Shown: positions 44,946-52,816 of the stretch, piece after piece
How the letters are laid out: each line of letters begins with the position of its first letter
Numbering within the stretch: position 1 is the stretch's first letter
Source: an uncultured Dehalococcoidia bacterium
GTDB lineage: Bacteria > Chloroflexota > Dehalococcoidia > Lucifugimonadales > JAAXIE01
Assembly (NCBI GenBank): GCA_951813255.1
Contig: OX638353.1
Coordinates: 248,001-312,000 of the forward strand
Length of the DNA: 64,000 nucleotides
Direction of reading: 5' to 3'
The notes under the pieces: generated by a model
What the model was told of the DNA's origin: nothing
The model's input: only the letters and a program-made list of their open reading frames with translations
The model's database searches: none
Translations under genes and position numbers: made by a program

Positions 44946-45563
44946 CTAACTCTGGTCGAACTCGGAATAGAGACCAAGGCGGCCAGCGATGGGTTTCAGG
45001 CTGTCGATGATGAAGGCGATATGCTCCTCCAAGTCTAAACCCGCTTCGGAGGCCCCCTTCACTATATCGTCGCGGTTCACGTCGCGAGCAAAGGCTTTGT
45101 CCTTCATCTTGCGAATCACCGAGCGTGGTGTCACCTCGTCCAAGCTCTTGTTGGGGCGCACCAGTGTCACCGCGCGGATGAAGCCGCAAAGCTCGTCGCA
45201 GGCGAATACCATATGCTCCATCATGGTTTCGCGCTTGACGTTCAGATGCTCACCGTTGGGGTGATCGCCGTGGGTAAGCACCGCCCGAACGATGTCGTCG
45301 GGATAGCCGAGGCTTCTGAGGATGTCTGCTCCGTATTGGGGGTGCGCCTCCACACTCGGCACGATTTCCCAGTCGAAGTCGTGCACCAGACCCGCTATGC
45401 CCCAGCGTTCCTCGTCCTCTCCGAAACGGCGAGCGTAGGCACGCATGGCGGCCTCCACTCCCAGCAGGTGCCTCATCAGCATGTCGCCTTTGACGTATTG
45501 ACTCAGGTCATCCAGCACCTTCCGCCTGTCTATGTCCTGGCTGCCTGTCGTCTGACTTGCCAT
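44946..45563 (-). CDS. HD-domain phosphohydrolase
   Basis: The 205-residue protein has the HD metal-dependent phosphohydrolase fold: H in MRHLLGVEAAMRAYA, GLVHDFDWEIVPSVEAHPQYGADIL with the HD pair, and VLTHGDHPNGEHL. A C-terminal helical segment with VIRKMKDKAFARDVNRDDI follows. This subgroup is widespread and uncharacterised. It overlaps the end of trmI by 56 bases in another frame but has its own GAGGAG site 7 bases before the ATG, so both genes stand. It converges with the methyltransferase. Confidence 0.85.
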   Translation of the reverse strand: MASQTTGSQDIDRRKVLDDLSQYVKGDMLMRHLLGVEAAMRAYARRFGEDEERWGIAGLVHDFDWEIVPSVEAHPQYGADILRSLGYPDDIVRAVLTHGDHPNGEHLNVKRETMMEHMVFACDELCGFIRAVTLVRPNKSLDEVTPRSVIRKMKDKAFARDVNRDDIVKGASEAGLDLEEHIAFIIDSLKPIAGRLGLYSEFDQS

Positions 45564-46407
45564 CGTCCGTCTCCTCGTTGGAATACTCGGGTTCTGTGAC
45601 GGCTCTGGTCACACCGGGTCTTGGATCGCACCTTCGTGCTGTGGTGATGAACCCGCTGTGGGCCACCATACGGTGGTTCGGACGCATACTCTGCTGGGTA
45701 ACGTGCCATCCCCTCAGCAGCGTCTCCACGGTTTCCACCAGCTGATATCGGCGATCTTCCTCCAAGGCCAAGGTTAATCGATGGACCTGCAGCACCGTAG
45801 GCACGAAGCAGAGCAGGATGCCTCCCGGTTTCAGGGCTTCGGCGGCGTGCTCCACTACGCTCCACGGCTCCGGCACATCCAGCACGACCCGGTCCACGTC
45901 TTGCTCGTGGATGCCTTCGTAGATGTTTTCGCCCCGAACCTGCAGGGTCTCGAGCTCCCCTAAGTACGCCTCCAAGTTGGAGAGCGCACGGGGCACTTGC
46001 TCGGTACGCACTTCGTAGGAGGTGACCCAGCCTCTCGAGCCAGCGGCCTGCAGCAGGGCCATGGTGAGGGCGCCTGAGCCCAACCCTGCTTCCACCACGC
46101 GACAGCCAGGGAAAATGTCGGCCATGATCAGGATGTTGCCCAAGTCCTTGGGATAAATCACCTGGGTGGCCCGGGGCATATGTTGGGCATACTCACCCAA
46201 GGTGGGTTTCAGCGCAAGGAATGTCTGGCCCATGGTGGTACGCAGCCAGCTACCTTGATCCCTGCCGATGATGTCCTGGTGTGGGAGCACGCCCACATGG
46301 GTGTGCAGAGCCCCTGCCTGCGACAGGCGCACGAGGTAACGTCGTCCCTTGCGGTCTATGAGCATGGCCATGTCGCCCTCGTGGAAGGCGGCGTCGGTAC
46401 GGTCCAT
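45508..46407 (-). CDS. trmI: tRNA (adenine-58-N1)-methyltransferase TrmI
   Basis: TrmI makes m1A58 in the T loop of tRNA as a tetramer. The 299-residue protein has a small N-terminal beta domain and a SAM-binding Rossmann domain with VIYPKDLGNILIMADIFPGCRVVEAGLGSGALTMALLQAAG. VTSYEVRTEQVPRALSNLE and DVDRVVLDVPEPWSVVEHAAEALKPGGILLCFVPTVLQV are diagnostic of the family (the DxPEPW block). The C-terminal 35 residues are a variable tail that overlaps the HD gene. Confidence 0.92.
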   Translation of the reverse strand: MDRTDAAFHEGDMAMLIDRKGRRYLVRLSQAGALHTHVGVLPHQDIIGRDQGSWLRTTMGQTFLALKPTLGEYAQHMPRATQVIYPKDLGNILIMADIFPGCRVVEAGLGSGALTMALLQAAGSRGWVTSYEVRTEQVPRALSNLEAYLGELETLQVRGENIYEGIHEQDVDRVVLDVPEPWSVVEHAAEALKPGGILLCFVPTVLQVHRLTLALEEDRRYQLVETVETLLRGWHVTQQSMRPNHRMVAHSGFITTARRCDPRPGVTRAVTEPEYSNEETDDGKSDDRQPGHRQAEGAG

Positions 46408-46446
46408 GGATCCGGTCTCTCTACCCTGCTTCTTCTGAGATAACAG

Positions 46447-46480
46447 ACAGGCCGGGATTCCCGACGGAACTCCGGCCTGT
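46447..46480 (-). terminator. Hairpin after the peroxiredoxin gene
   Basis: ACAGGCCGG and CCGGCCTGT form a 9-base-pair stem, with an inner TTCC/GGAA stem in the loop. It lies about 30 bases past the peroxiredoxin stop codon on the minus strand. There is no long T-run. Confidence 0.6.
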
Positions 46481-46508
46481 TGCGTAGTCTGCCCGAAGAC
46501 TCGGGTCC

Positions 46509-46976
46509 CTACTTGTTCAGTTCATCCAGTATGTCGAACAACTCCGCGGGGTCTGGCAGGGTACCCGGCTCGTACTCTCGACGATGGCGGACGACTCCGC
46601 CCTTGTCGACTACCAGCACGGCACGACGCCCGACGCTACGGTCGGGGTTCCAGAGGTCGTAAGCCTTGGTCACCTCGCCATGGGGGTGCCAATCGGAAAG
46701 CTCTGGAAACGGAATGCCGCCTAGGGCAGTGCCCCAAGCCCGATGGGCTGCTACGTGGTCACAGCTAATGCCCAGAACCTGGGCACCCTTCTCCTCAATC
46801 CGGGGGTTGTGGACCCGGAACAAGGATGCTTGCTGCGTTCAACCAGCGGTGAAGTCAAATACGTGGAAAGACAGGATTACATGCTTGTCCCCAGCGTATT
46901 GGCTGAGAGTGATCTCGCCGTGATCGGGGGAGGGAAGCTTGAAGTCAGGCGCTTTGTCACCTACTTGTCCGGGCAT
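46509..46976 (-). CDS. Selenocysteine-containing peroxiredoxin (in-frame TGA at codon 46)
   Basis: Peroxiredoxins reduce peroxides through a catalytic Cys. From ATG 46976 the frame reads MPGQVGDKAPDFKLPSPDHG, the normal AhpC/TSA opening, then VILSFHVFDFTAG, then TGA (46839-46841), then TQQASLFRVHNPRIEEKGA and the rest of the fold to the stop at 46509. The TGA falls exactly where the family has its peroxidatic Cys (T-x-x-C). With Sec the protein has 155 residues, the family's usual length. A hairpin (46799-46819: TCCGGG/CCCGGA, 9-base loop) begins 19 bases after the TGA, suitably placed for a bacterial SECIS. A nonsense mutation or sequencing error is the alternative but would have to hit this one codon. 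Confidence 0.87.
46799..46819 (-). promoter_or_regulatory. Candidate bacterial SECIS hairpin
   Basis: A 6-base-pair stem TCCGGG / CCCGGA with a 9-base loop lies within the coding sequence downstream of the TGA. The distance from TGA to loop is 25 bases, inside the 16-37 range described for bacterial SECIS elements. If the last G-C pair opens, the loop starts with GU, the feature bound by SelB. Confidence 0.6.
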
Positions 46977-47023
46977 ATGCCTGCGCACCTCTCGATTAGG
47001 ATTCCGCTCAATGGCGGTTGGGC

Positions 47024-47044
47024 CCTCGGATTATACCCCCGAGG
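47024..47044 (-). promoter_or_regulatory. Peroxiredoxin promoter element inside an inverted repeat
   Basis: A perfect -10 hexamer TATAAT (47030-47035 on the minus strand) is flanked by CCTCGG and CCGAGG, a 6-base inverted repeat. The start codon is about 55 bases downstream. No good -35 is seen, which fits a promoter that needs or is controlled by a factor bound at the repeat. Confidence 0.45.
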
Positions 47045-47081
47045 CTGATGGGTATGCTAGGCTGGCATTGCCGGGGACTAC

Positions 47082-47675
47082 CTAGTTGCCGGAGCCCGTC
47101 TCGAACGCAGATATCTTGGCATCGTGCTCCAGCGTCAGTCCGATGTCGTCCAAGCCGTTAATCAGGGCGTGGCGACGAAAGGAGTCTATGTCGAAGCTGG
47201 CTATTAGGTCCTCATTGGAATCCCACACGCGTTGTAATTCCAAGTCTACATGCAGCTGGTAACCGGGCTCGTTCTTTGAGCGGTCCAATATCTCCCGCAC
47301 GGTATCCTCGGGCAACGTGATGGGGAGCAGGCCGTTCTGGAAGCAGTTGTTGTAGAAGATGTCAGCAAAGCTGGGGGCGATGACGCAGCGTATGCCATAG
47401 TCGTGCAGAGCCCAAGGCGCATGCTCCCGGGAGGAGCCGGAACCGAAGTTGCGTCCCGACACGATGATGGTGGCCGAGGAATAAGCGTCCTGATTCAGCA
47501 CGAAGTCGGGGTTGGGGCTGCCGTCTTCACGGTAGCGCCAAGGCGTGAAGAGGAAATCTCCGTATCCTGTTCGCTCAATACGCTTCAGGTATACCGCCGG
47601 AATGATCTGGTCTGTATCTACATTCACCCGGTCGATGGGGGCGACTACGCCTGTCAAGTTCACAAAGGGTTCCAC
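47082..47675 (-). CDS. leuD: 3-isopropylmalate dehydratase small subunit
   Basis: LeuD forms the swivel domain of isopropylmalate isomerase with LeuC in leucine synthesis. The 197 residues begin with VVAPIDRVNVDTDQIIPAVYLKRIERTGYG. SGRNFGSGSSREHAPWALHDYGIRCVIAPSFADIFYNNCFQNGLLPI is the catalytic and binding core. It follows leuC by 10 bases on the minus strand. Confidence 0.96.
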   Translation of the reverse strand: MEPFVNLTGVVAPIDRVNVDTDQIIPAVYLKRIERTGYGDFLFTPWRYREDGSPNPDFVLNQDAYSSATIIVSGRNFGSGSSREHAPWALHDYGIRCVIAPSFADIFYNNCFQNGLLPITLPEDTVREILDRSKNEPGYQLHVDLELQRVWDSNEDLIASFDIDSFRRHALINGLDDIGLTLEHDAKISAFETGSGN

Positions 47676-47685
47676 AGGTCTCCTC

Positions 47686-49086
47686 CTACCACTCCCTGAT
47701 ATCGACGAAATGGCCCGCTATGGCGGCTGCGGCTGCCATCTGGGGGCTGACCAGGTGTGTGCGCCCGCCCTTGCCTTGGCGCCCCTCGAAGTTGCGGTTG
47801 GAAGTGGAGGCGCAGCGCTGGCCGGGGTCTAGGACATCGGGGTTCATGCCCAAGCACATGGAGCAGCCCGCCACCCGCCAGTCGAAACCTGCATCCTTAA
47901 AGATGGCGTCGAGGCCTTCAGCCTCCGCTTCAGCCTTCACTCGGGCCGAGCCGGGGACCACCATGGCGTATACATGAGGGTTCACCTGCCGCCCTCTTAC
48001 GACCTCGGCGGCGGCACGGAGGTCTTCGAGACGGCTGTTGGTGCAGGAGCCGAGAAAGACCCGGTCTATCTGGATTTCCTGTATGGGCATGTCGGGCTCT
48101 AAGCCCATGTAGGTCAATGCCCGCTCAGCTGCCTCCCGCACTCCGGAATCTTCGAAGGAAGCTGGGTCAGGTACGCGGGCGGTGACGGGAGCGACCATTC
48201 CTGGGTTGGTCCCCCAAGTGACAAAGGGCTGGAGGTTGGGGGCATCGATTTGAACCACCTTGTCGTAGGAGGCTCCGGCATCTGAGGGGAGGGCACGCCA
48301 TTGCTCGACGGCCTGCTCAAAGTCTTCCCCCTTGGGAGCAAAGGGACGACCCTTCACGTACTCGAATGTGGTGTCGTCGGGGGCGACCATGCCAGCCCTT
48401 GCACCGCCCTCAATGCTCATGTTGCAAACGGTCATACGCCCTTCCATGGAGAGACCGTGTACGCCCTCGCCGGTGTACTCAATCACATGTCCCGTGCCGC
48501 CTTGGACTCCAATCTGCCCGATGATTCCCAAGATGAGGTCCTTGGCACTGACGCCGAAGGGCAGAGCCTTGTCCACGCGTACCTCCATGGTCTTGGGCTT
48601 GAACTGGCGCAGAGTCTGCGTGGCCAGCACGTGCTCGACCTCCGAGGTGCCGATGCCGAGGGCGAAGCATCCCAAGGCTCCGTGGGTTGCGGTGTGGCTG
48701 TCGCCACATACCACTGTTTTGCCTGGGAGGGTGTAGCCGAGCTGGGGGCCTATGACGTGCACGATGCCTTGGTTCTCGTGGAAGCGGTCATATAGAGTGA
48801 TGCCGAACTCCTCGCAGTTCGATGACAGGGCTTCCAACTGCCGTCGCGATATATCGTCCGTGACGGGCAGGGAGAGGTCCCATGTGGGTGTGTTGTGGTC
48901 TGCTGTGGCGATGGTCAGATCCGGGCGCCGCACCTTGCGTCCGGCCAAACGCAGGCCGTCGAAGGCTTGGGGAGAAGTAACCTCGTGCACGAGGTGCAGG
49001 TCAATGTAGACGATACTGGGACGGTCCGGTTCTTCATGTACGACATGAGAGTCCCAAATCTTCTCGAAGAGGGTCTTGGGAGGCAT
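47686..49086 (-). CDS. leuC: 3-isopropylmalate dehydratase large subunit
   Basis: LeuC carries the [4Fe-4S] cluster that isomerises 2- to 3-isopropylmalate. The 466-residue protein begins [39 protein letters not shown]. The cluster Cys residues are in [13 protein letters not shown] and [11 protein letters not shown], and [13 protein letters not shown] is also present. The ribosome site is AAGGAG. It is separated from leuA by 381 non-coding bases, so it may have its own promoter or an attenuated read-through. Confidence 0.96.
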   Translation of the reverse strand: MPPKTLFEKIWDSHVVHEEPDRPSIVYIDLHLVHEVTSPQAFDGLRLAGRKVRRPDLTIATADHNTPTWDLSLPVTDDISRRQLEALSSNCEEFGITLYDRFHENQGIVHVIGPQLGYTLPGKTVVCGDSHTATHGALGCFALGIGTSEVEHVLATQTLRQFKPKTMEVRVDKALPFGVSAKDLILGIIGQIGVQGGTGHVIEYTGEGVHGLSMEGRMTVCNMSIEGGARAGMVAPDDTTFEYVKGRPFAPKGEDFEQAVEQWRALPSDAGASYDKVVQIDAPNLQPFVTWGTNPGMVAPVTARVPDPASFEDSGVREAAERALTYMGLEPDMPIQEIQIDRVFLGSCTNSRLEDLRAAAEVVRGRQVNPHVYAMVVPGSARVKAEAEAEGLDAIFKDAGFDWRVAGCSMCLGMNPDVLDPGQRCASTSNRNFEGRQGKGGRTHLVSPQMAAAAAIAGHFVDIREW

Positions 49087-49467
49087 AACAACTCCTTATG
49101 TGGCCGGGCATTCCCACCAAGGGGGGGATGGGCGACAGGGTTGGCTCACGATGTTTTATGTGATATTACTTCACGGCATCCCGATTTGGGACCGATACAG
49201 TTGGATGACAATGCCATAGTATCCCGGGCACTACTCCAATGGCATCCCCTTGCACCGGGATTTGCAGCGGCCAGATAGGCGCCAGCTTTGAATCGGATCG
49301 GAAATCCCAGCGAAGGTTTTTACATTGCGTAATGTTCCCATAGCTTTATCCCAGTGCAACTGCGGGTGGCGAAAGAGCCTGTAACGAGGCTAGCCTGTAA
49401 GGGCCAGCCCCGTCAACCGGTGGCTACCGGGGTCGGAATGTCAGGGTCGGTCTGCGGGCCCGGCTAA
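49087..49467. other. Structured intergenic region between leuA and leuC
   Basis: No gene is seen. Two 7-base complementary pairs interleave: ATGCCAT (49211-49217) with ATGGCAT (49239-49245), and ATCCCGG (49221-49227) with CCGGGAT (49255-49261), a pattern that would fold as an H-type pseudoknot. A CCGGT/ACCGG hairpin lies near 49420, possibly ending the leuA transcript, and AGCCTGTAA occurs twice near 49377 and 49391. A GTGA-TCAC dyad lies near 49160. No known riboswitch consensus is recognised. Confidence 0.45.
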
Positions 49468-51024
49468 TCAGGGAGTAGTCAGGGGCTCGGGGATTTCTCG
49501 CACTCCCTCTTGGGCCAGCAGGCGGTTCAGGGCACTTACGTAAGCCTTGGCACTGGCTACCACGATGTCGGTGTCGGTACCCCGGCCCATATAGATGCTT
49601 CCATCACGCTGCACACGTACGCTGACCTGTCCCAAGGAGTCAATACCTTCGGTCACAGACTGTACGTTGAAATCCACTAGCTTGGCCGGAATGTGTATGG
49701 CGCGGTCGATAGCGTTGCACACCGCGTCGACTGGACCGTTACCCGTAGCGGCGTCACTGTACACCGTGCCGTCAGGACCGACGACTCGCACGGTGGCCGT
49801 GGCGATGTCGTGATCGCCTCCAGAAAACTGCACATGCTCCAGTTCGTAGGTCACGGGCTCCAAGGTCACCCGCATCTCCTCGGCCATCAAGGCTTCTAGG
49901 TCGCGGTCAGTCACTTCACGCTTCTTATCGGCGAGCACCTTGAAGGAGTCGAATACACGGACCAGGTCGTCGTTGGACAGGACATAGCCCAAGTCCTCCA
50001 GTCGCGAGCGGAGTCCGGCCCGTCCACTGAGCTTGCCCAACACCAAGGAGTTACCTGCCCAGCCGATGGTGTCGGGGTCCATCACCTCGTAGGTGGTGCG
50101 CTCCTTGAGCACACCATCCTGATGGATGCCCGAGGCGTGGCGGAAGGCGTTGTCGCCAACAATGGACTTGTTGGCCTGTATGGACATACCTGTGATACGG
50201 CTAACCATGCGGCTGGTGCTGTAGATCTGGGTGGTATCCACACCGGTGGTCATGTTGAACAGATCACGCCGGGTGTGCAGCCCCATGATGATTTCTTCGA
50301 GGGAGGCGTTGCCAGCCCGTTCGCCGATACCGTTGATGCAGCCTTCCACCTGTCGCGCCCCTGCCTGAACAGCGGCCAAGCTGTTGGCCACAGCCAGCCC
50401 CAAGTCGTTGTGGCAGTGCACACTGATGGTGGCCTTATCGATGTTTCGCACGTTGTGGCGAATCTCAGCGATGAGCTTGCCAAAGTCGGAGGGAATGGCA
50501 TAGCCGACGGTATCGGCGATATTCACCGTCCTAGCCCCAGCCTCGATGACCGCTTCCAGCATCTGGTAGAGATATTCGGGGTCGGTGCGAGTGGCATCCA
50601 TGGGAGAGAACTCCACGTCGTCGCAGTAGCCACGGGCGCGGGCCACCATGGAGGTCGCCAAGTCCAGTACTTCTTCCCGGTTCTTGCGCAGCTGGTGAGC
50701 GATGTGGATTTCAGAGCTGGAGAGGAATACGTGAATACGCGGTTGGGCCGCATCCTTGATGGCGTTCCAAGCTGCGTCCACATCGACTTGGTGGGCACGA
50801 GCTAGCGACGCAATGACGGGGCCCTCGACCTCTCGGGCTATAGCCTGCACGGCGTCGAAGTCACCCGGTGAGCTGGCAGCGAAACCGGCCTCTATGACGT
50901 CCACCTGGAGGCGGGCCAGCTGGCGGGCGATTTCCATCTTCTCTTCGCCGGTCAGGCCAGTGCCTGCCGACTGTTCTCCGTCGCGGAGGGTGGTGTCAAA
51001 AATCATTACTCGTTCTTGAGCCAT
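49468..51024 (-). CDS. leuA: 2-isopropylmalate synthase
   Basis: LeuA condenses acetyl-CoA and 2-oxoisovalerate, the committed step to leucine. The 518-residue protein begins ERVMIFDTTLRDGEQSAGTGLT, the DRE-TIM metal-site motif. VHCHNDLGLAVANSLAAVQAGARQVEGCINGIGERAGNASLEE contains the metal-binding His pair. The last 130 residues form the LeuA regulatory domain for leucine feedback. The ATG at 51024 is preferred to an in-phase ATG at 51099 because the conserved sequence starts right after it. Confidence 0.95.
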   Translation of the reverse strand: MAQERVMIFDTTLRDGEQSAGTGLTGEEKMEIARQLARLQVDVIEAGFAASSPGDFDAVQAIAREVEGPVIASLARAHQVDVDAAWNAIKDAAQPRIHVFLSSSEIHIAHQLRKNREEVLDLATSMVARARGYCDDVEFSPMDATRTDPEYLYQMLEAVIEAGARTVNIADTVGYAIPSDFGKLIAEIRHNVRNIDKATISVHCHNDLGLAVANSLAAVQAGARQVEGCINGIGERAGNASLEEIIMGLHTRRDLFNMTTGVDTTQIYSTSRMVSRITGMSIQANKSIVGDNAFRHASGIHQDGVLKERTTYEVMDPDTIGWAGNSLVLGKLSGRAGLRSRLEDLGYVLSNDDLVRVFDSFKVLADKKREVTDRDLEALMAEEMRVTLEPVTYELEHVQFSGGDHDIATATVRVVGPDGTVYSDAATGNGPVDAVCNAIDRAIHIPAKLVDFNVQSVTEGIDSLGQVSVRVQRDGSIYMGRGTDTDIVVASAKAYVSALNRLLAQEGVREIPEPLTTP

Positions 51025-51112
51025 TTCGGTTGGTTCTCTCTTTCGTTCAGTTGACGCCCAACGGTCCAGTTGGAACGGCTCCAGGGAAGGGGCGCGCACC
51101 CCTAGGGCCGTG

Positions 51113-51217
51113 TCACCGCTGGGACGTCAGGGGAACGCAGTCCGCCACACCGAGCCCTGCCATGACCCGAGTGCGGCGGCGAACTACGTTCACCACCTCC
51201 GTTGTATGCATATCCAT
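51113..51217 (-). CDS. Possible 34-residue small ORF between ilvC and leuA
   Basis: A 34-codon frame starts 13 bases after the ilvC stop and ends before leuA: MDMHTTEVVNVVRRRTRVMA, then GLGVADCVPLTSQR. It has a weak AGGA-type site. It holds several Val and Arg codons but no Leu run, so it is not a classical leucine leader peptide. It could be a translated spacer or chance. Confidence 0.3.
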   Translation of the reverse strand: MDMHTTEVVNVVRRRTRVMAGLGVADCVPLTSQR

Positions 51218-51230
51218 GGTGTCTATCATC

Positions 51231-52226
51231 CTACTTGGGGTCCATCCAAGGCATCATGCCCCGGAGCGCCTTCCCGATGTCCTCGATCTGGTGGTCGTTG
51301 GCCATCTGGCGGTCTTGGAGGAAGCGCCTCCGTCCCTCATCGTTCTCGGCTATCCATTCCCGAGCGAAGCTACCATCCTGGATATCGGCTAGGACGCGCC
51401 TCATGTTGTCCCGCACATGTTCGTCGATGACGTTGCCGCCACGAGTGTAGTCGCCGTACTCAGCGGTATCGCTGACCGAGTAACGCATGTACTTGAAGCC
51501 GCCCTGGAAAATCAGGTCGACGATGAGCTTCATCTCGTGGAGGCACTCGAAGTAGGCCAACTCCGGTGGATAGCCAGCTTCGACCAGCGTCTCGAAGGCG
51601 GTGCGTATCAGGGATGTGACCCCTCCGCAGAGTACCGTCTGCTCGCCGAACAGATCAGTCTCCGTCTCGTTCTTGAAGGTAGTCTCCAAGACGCCGGAAC
51701 CGGTGGAGCCGATGCCTTTGGCATAGGCCAAGGTCATGTCCTTGCAGTGACCCGAGGCATCCTGGTGTATGGCCAGCAGTGAAGGCACGCCTATGCCCTC
51801 GGTGAAAAGCTCCCTCATACGGTGGCCGGGGGCTTTAGGGGCCACCATGGACACGTCCAAGCTGGGCGAGGGGACTACCTGACGGTAGTGGATGCAGAAG
51901 CCGTGGGCGAACATCAACGTGGCGTCTGGGCGTATGTTGGGCTCGATCTGCTCCCGGTAGACGGCGGCTTGGAGATGATCCGGGATGAGAACCATGACGA
52001 CGTCGCACTGCCGGGTGACCTCGTCTACGTTGGCCACCTCAAGCCCAGCCTCTCTGGCACGGTCGCGACTGCTGCTCTCGGGCTGCAGCCCGACCATGAC
52101 GCGCTGGCCATTGTCCTTCAGATTGAGAGCATGGGCGTGGCCTTGGCTGCCGTAGCCGATGATGCCGATGGTCTTCCCTCCAAGCAGGGAGAGGTCAGCA
52201 TCCTTATCGTAGTAGACACTTACCAT
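51231..52226 (-). CDS. ilvC: Ketol-acid reductoisomerase (class I)
   Basis: IlvC converts acetolactate to dihydroxyisovalerate with NADPH and Mg2+. The 331-residue length is the short class I form. The dinucleotide motif is [73 protein letters not shown] (metal Asp/Glu) and the C-terminal knotted domain are all seen. It lies 17 bases after ilvN on the minus strand. Confidence 0.97.
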   Translation of the reverse strand: MVSVYYDKDADLSLLGGKTIGIIGYGSQGHAHALNLKDNGQRVMVGLQPESSSRDRAREAGLEVANVDEVTRQCDVVMVLIPDHLQAAVYREQIEPNIRPDATLMFAHGFCIHYRQVVPSPSLDVSMVAPKAPGHRMRELFTEGIGVPSLLAIHQDASGHCKDMTLAYAKGIGSTGSGVLETTFKNETETDLFGEQTVLCGGVTSLIRTAFETLVEAGYPPELAYFECLHEMKLIVDLIFQGGFKYMRYSVSDTAEYGDYTRGGNVIDEHVRDNMRRVLADIQDGSFAREWIAENDEGRRRFLQDRQMANDHQIEDIGKALRGMMPWMDPK

Positions 52227-52243
52227 ACTAAACTCCTCGTGAT

Positions 52244-52816
52244 TTAGACGCTGCCGAGGGCATACCCAGCGTCGCTACTGCGGTGCCCATTGCTTGATGA
52301 CGCGCTACGCTGGCGTGGCGGGCGGCCCTCGGCGGACCCGCGCACCATGGCCACACGGCCGGTACGCATGACCTCCCGTATGCCGAAGGGCTTCAGCAGG
52401 TCGTATAGTGCGCTGATTTTTTCCTCGTCGCCGGTTACCTCAATGATGAGCGAGTGGGGCCCGATGTCGACGATGTTGGCCCGGAATATTTCCACCAACT
52501 GCATGATTTCGCTGCGTGTTGAGGTGGTGCAGTGCACCTTGATGAGGGCCAGCTCTCTAGCCACGATCTCCATATCCGACAGGTCGGAGACGCGGATTAC
52601 ATCGATGAGTTTGTGGAGCTGTTTGGTGACCTGCTCCACCGTATCGTCGTCCCCCTCTACCACGAAGGTCATGCGTGACAGATTGGGCTGCTCCGATGCT
52701 CCCACGGCAAGGCTGGTGATGTTGAACCCACGACGTCGGAAGAGGCTGGACACCCGGTTGAGCACACCTGGTTTGTCCCGCACCAAGGCGACGATGGTGT
52801 GGTGCATATCGTCCAT
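52244..52816 (-). CDS. ilvN: Acetolactate synthase small (regulatory) subunit
   Basis: The 190-residue regulatory subunit binds valine and controls IlvB. The N-terminal ACT domain reads [53 protein letters not shown], and the C-terminal ALS_ss_C domain includes [35 protein letters not shown]. The start codon overlaps the ilvB stop (TAATG). Confidence 0.96.
   Translation of the reverse strand: MDDMHHTIVALVRDKPGVLNRVSSLFRRRGFNITSLAVGASEQPNLSRMTFVVEGDDDTVEQVTKQLHKLIDVIRVSDLSDMEIVARELALIKVHCTTSTRSEIMQLVEIFRANIVDIGPHSLIIEVTGDEEKISALYDLLKPFGIREVMRTGRVAMVRGSAEGRPPRQRSASSSNGHRSSDAGYALGSV

Noticed and set aside
46509..46823. A 104-residue peroxiredoxin fragment starting at 46823
   Set aside because: It lacks the N-terminal third and the active site. 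The upstream sequence continues the fold in the same frame through one TGA, so a selenoprotein starting at 46976 explains it better than a truncated gene or pseudogene.
49300..49467. Cobalamin or other known riboswitch in the leuA-leuC gap
   Set aside because: I could not match the conserved boxes of known classes; only generic stems were seen.
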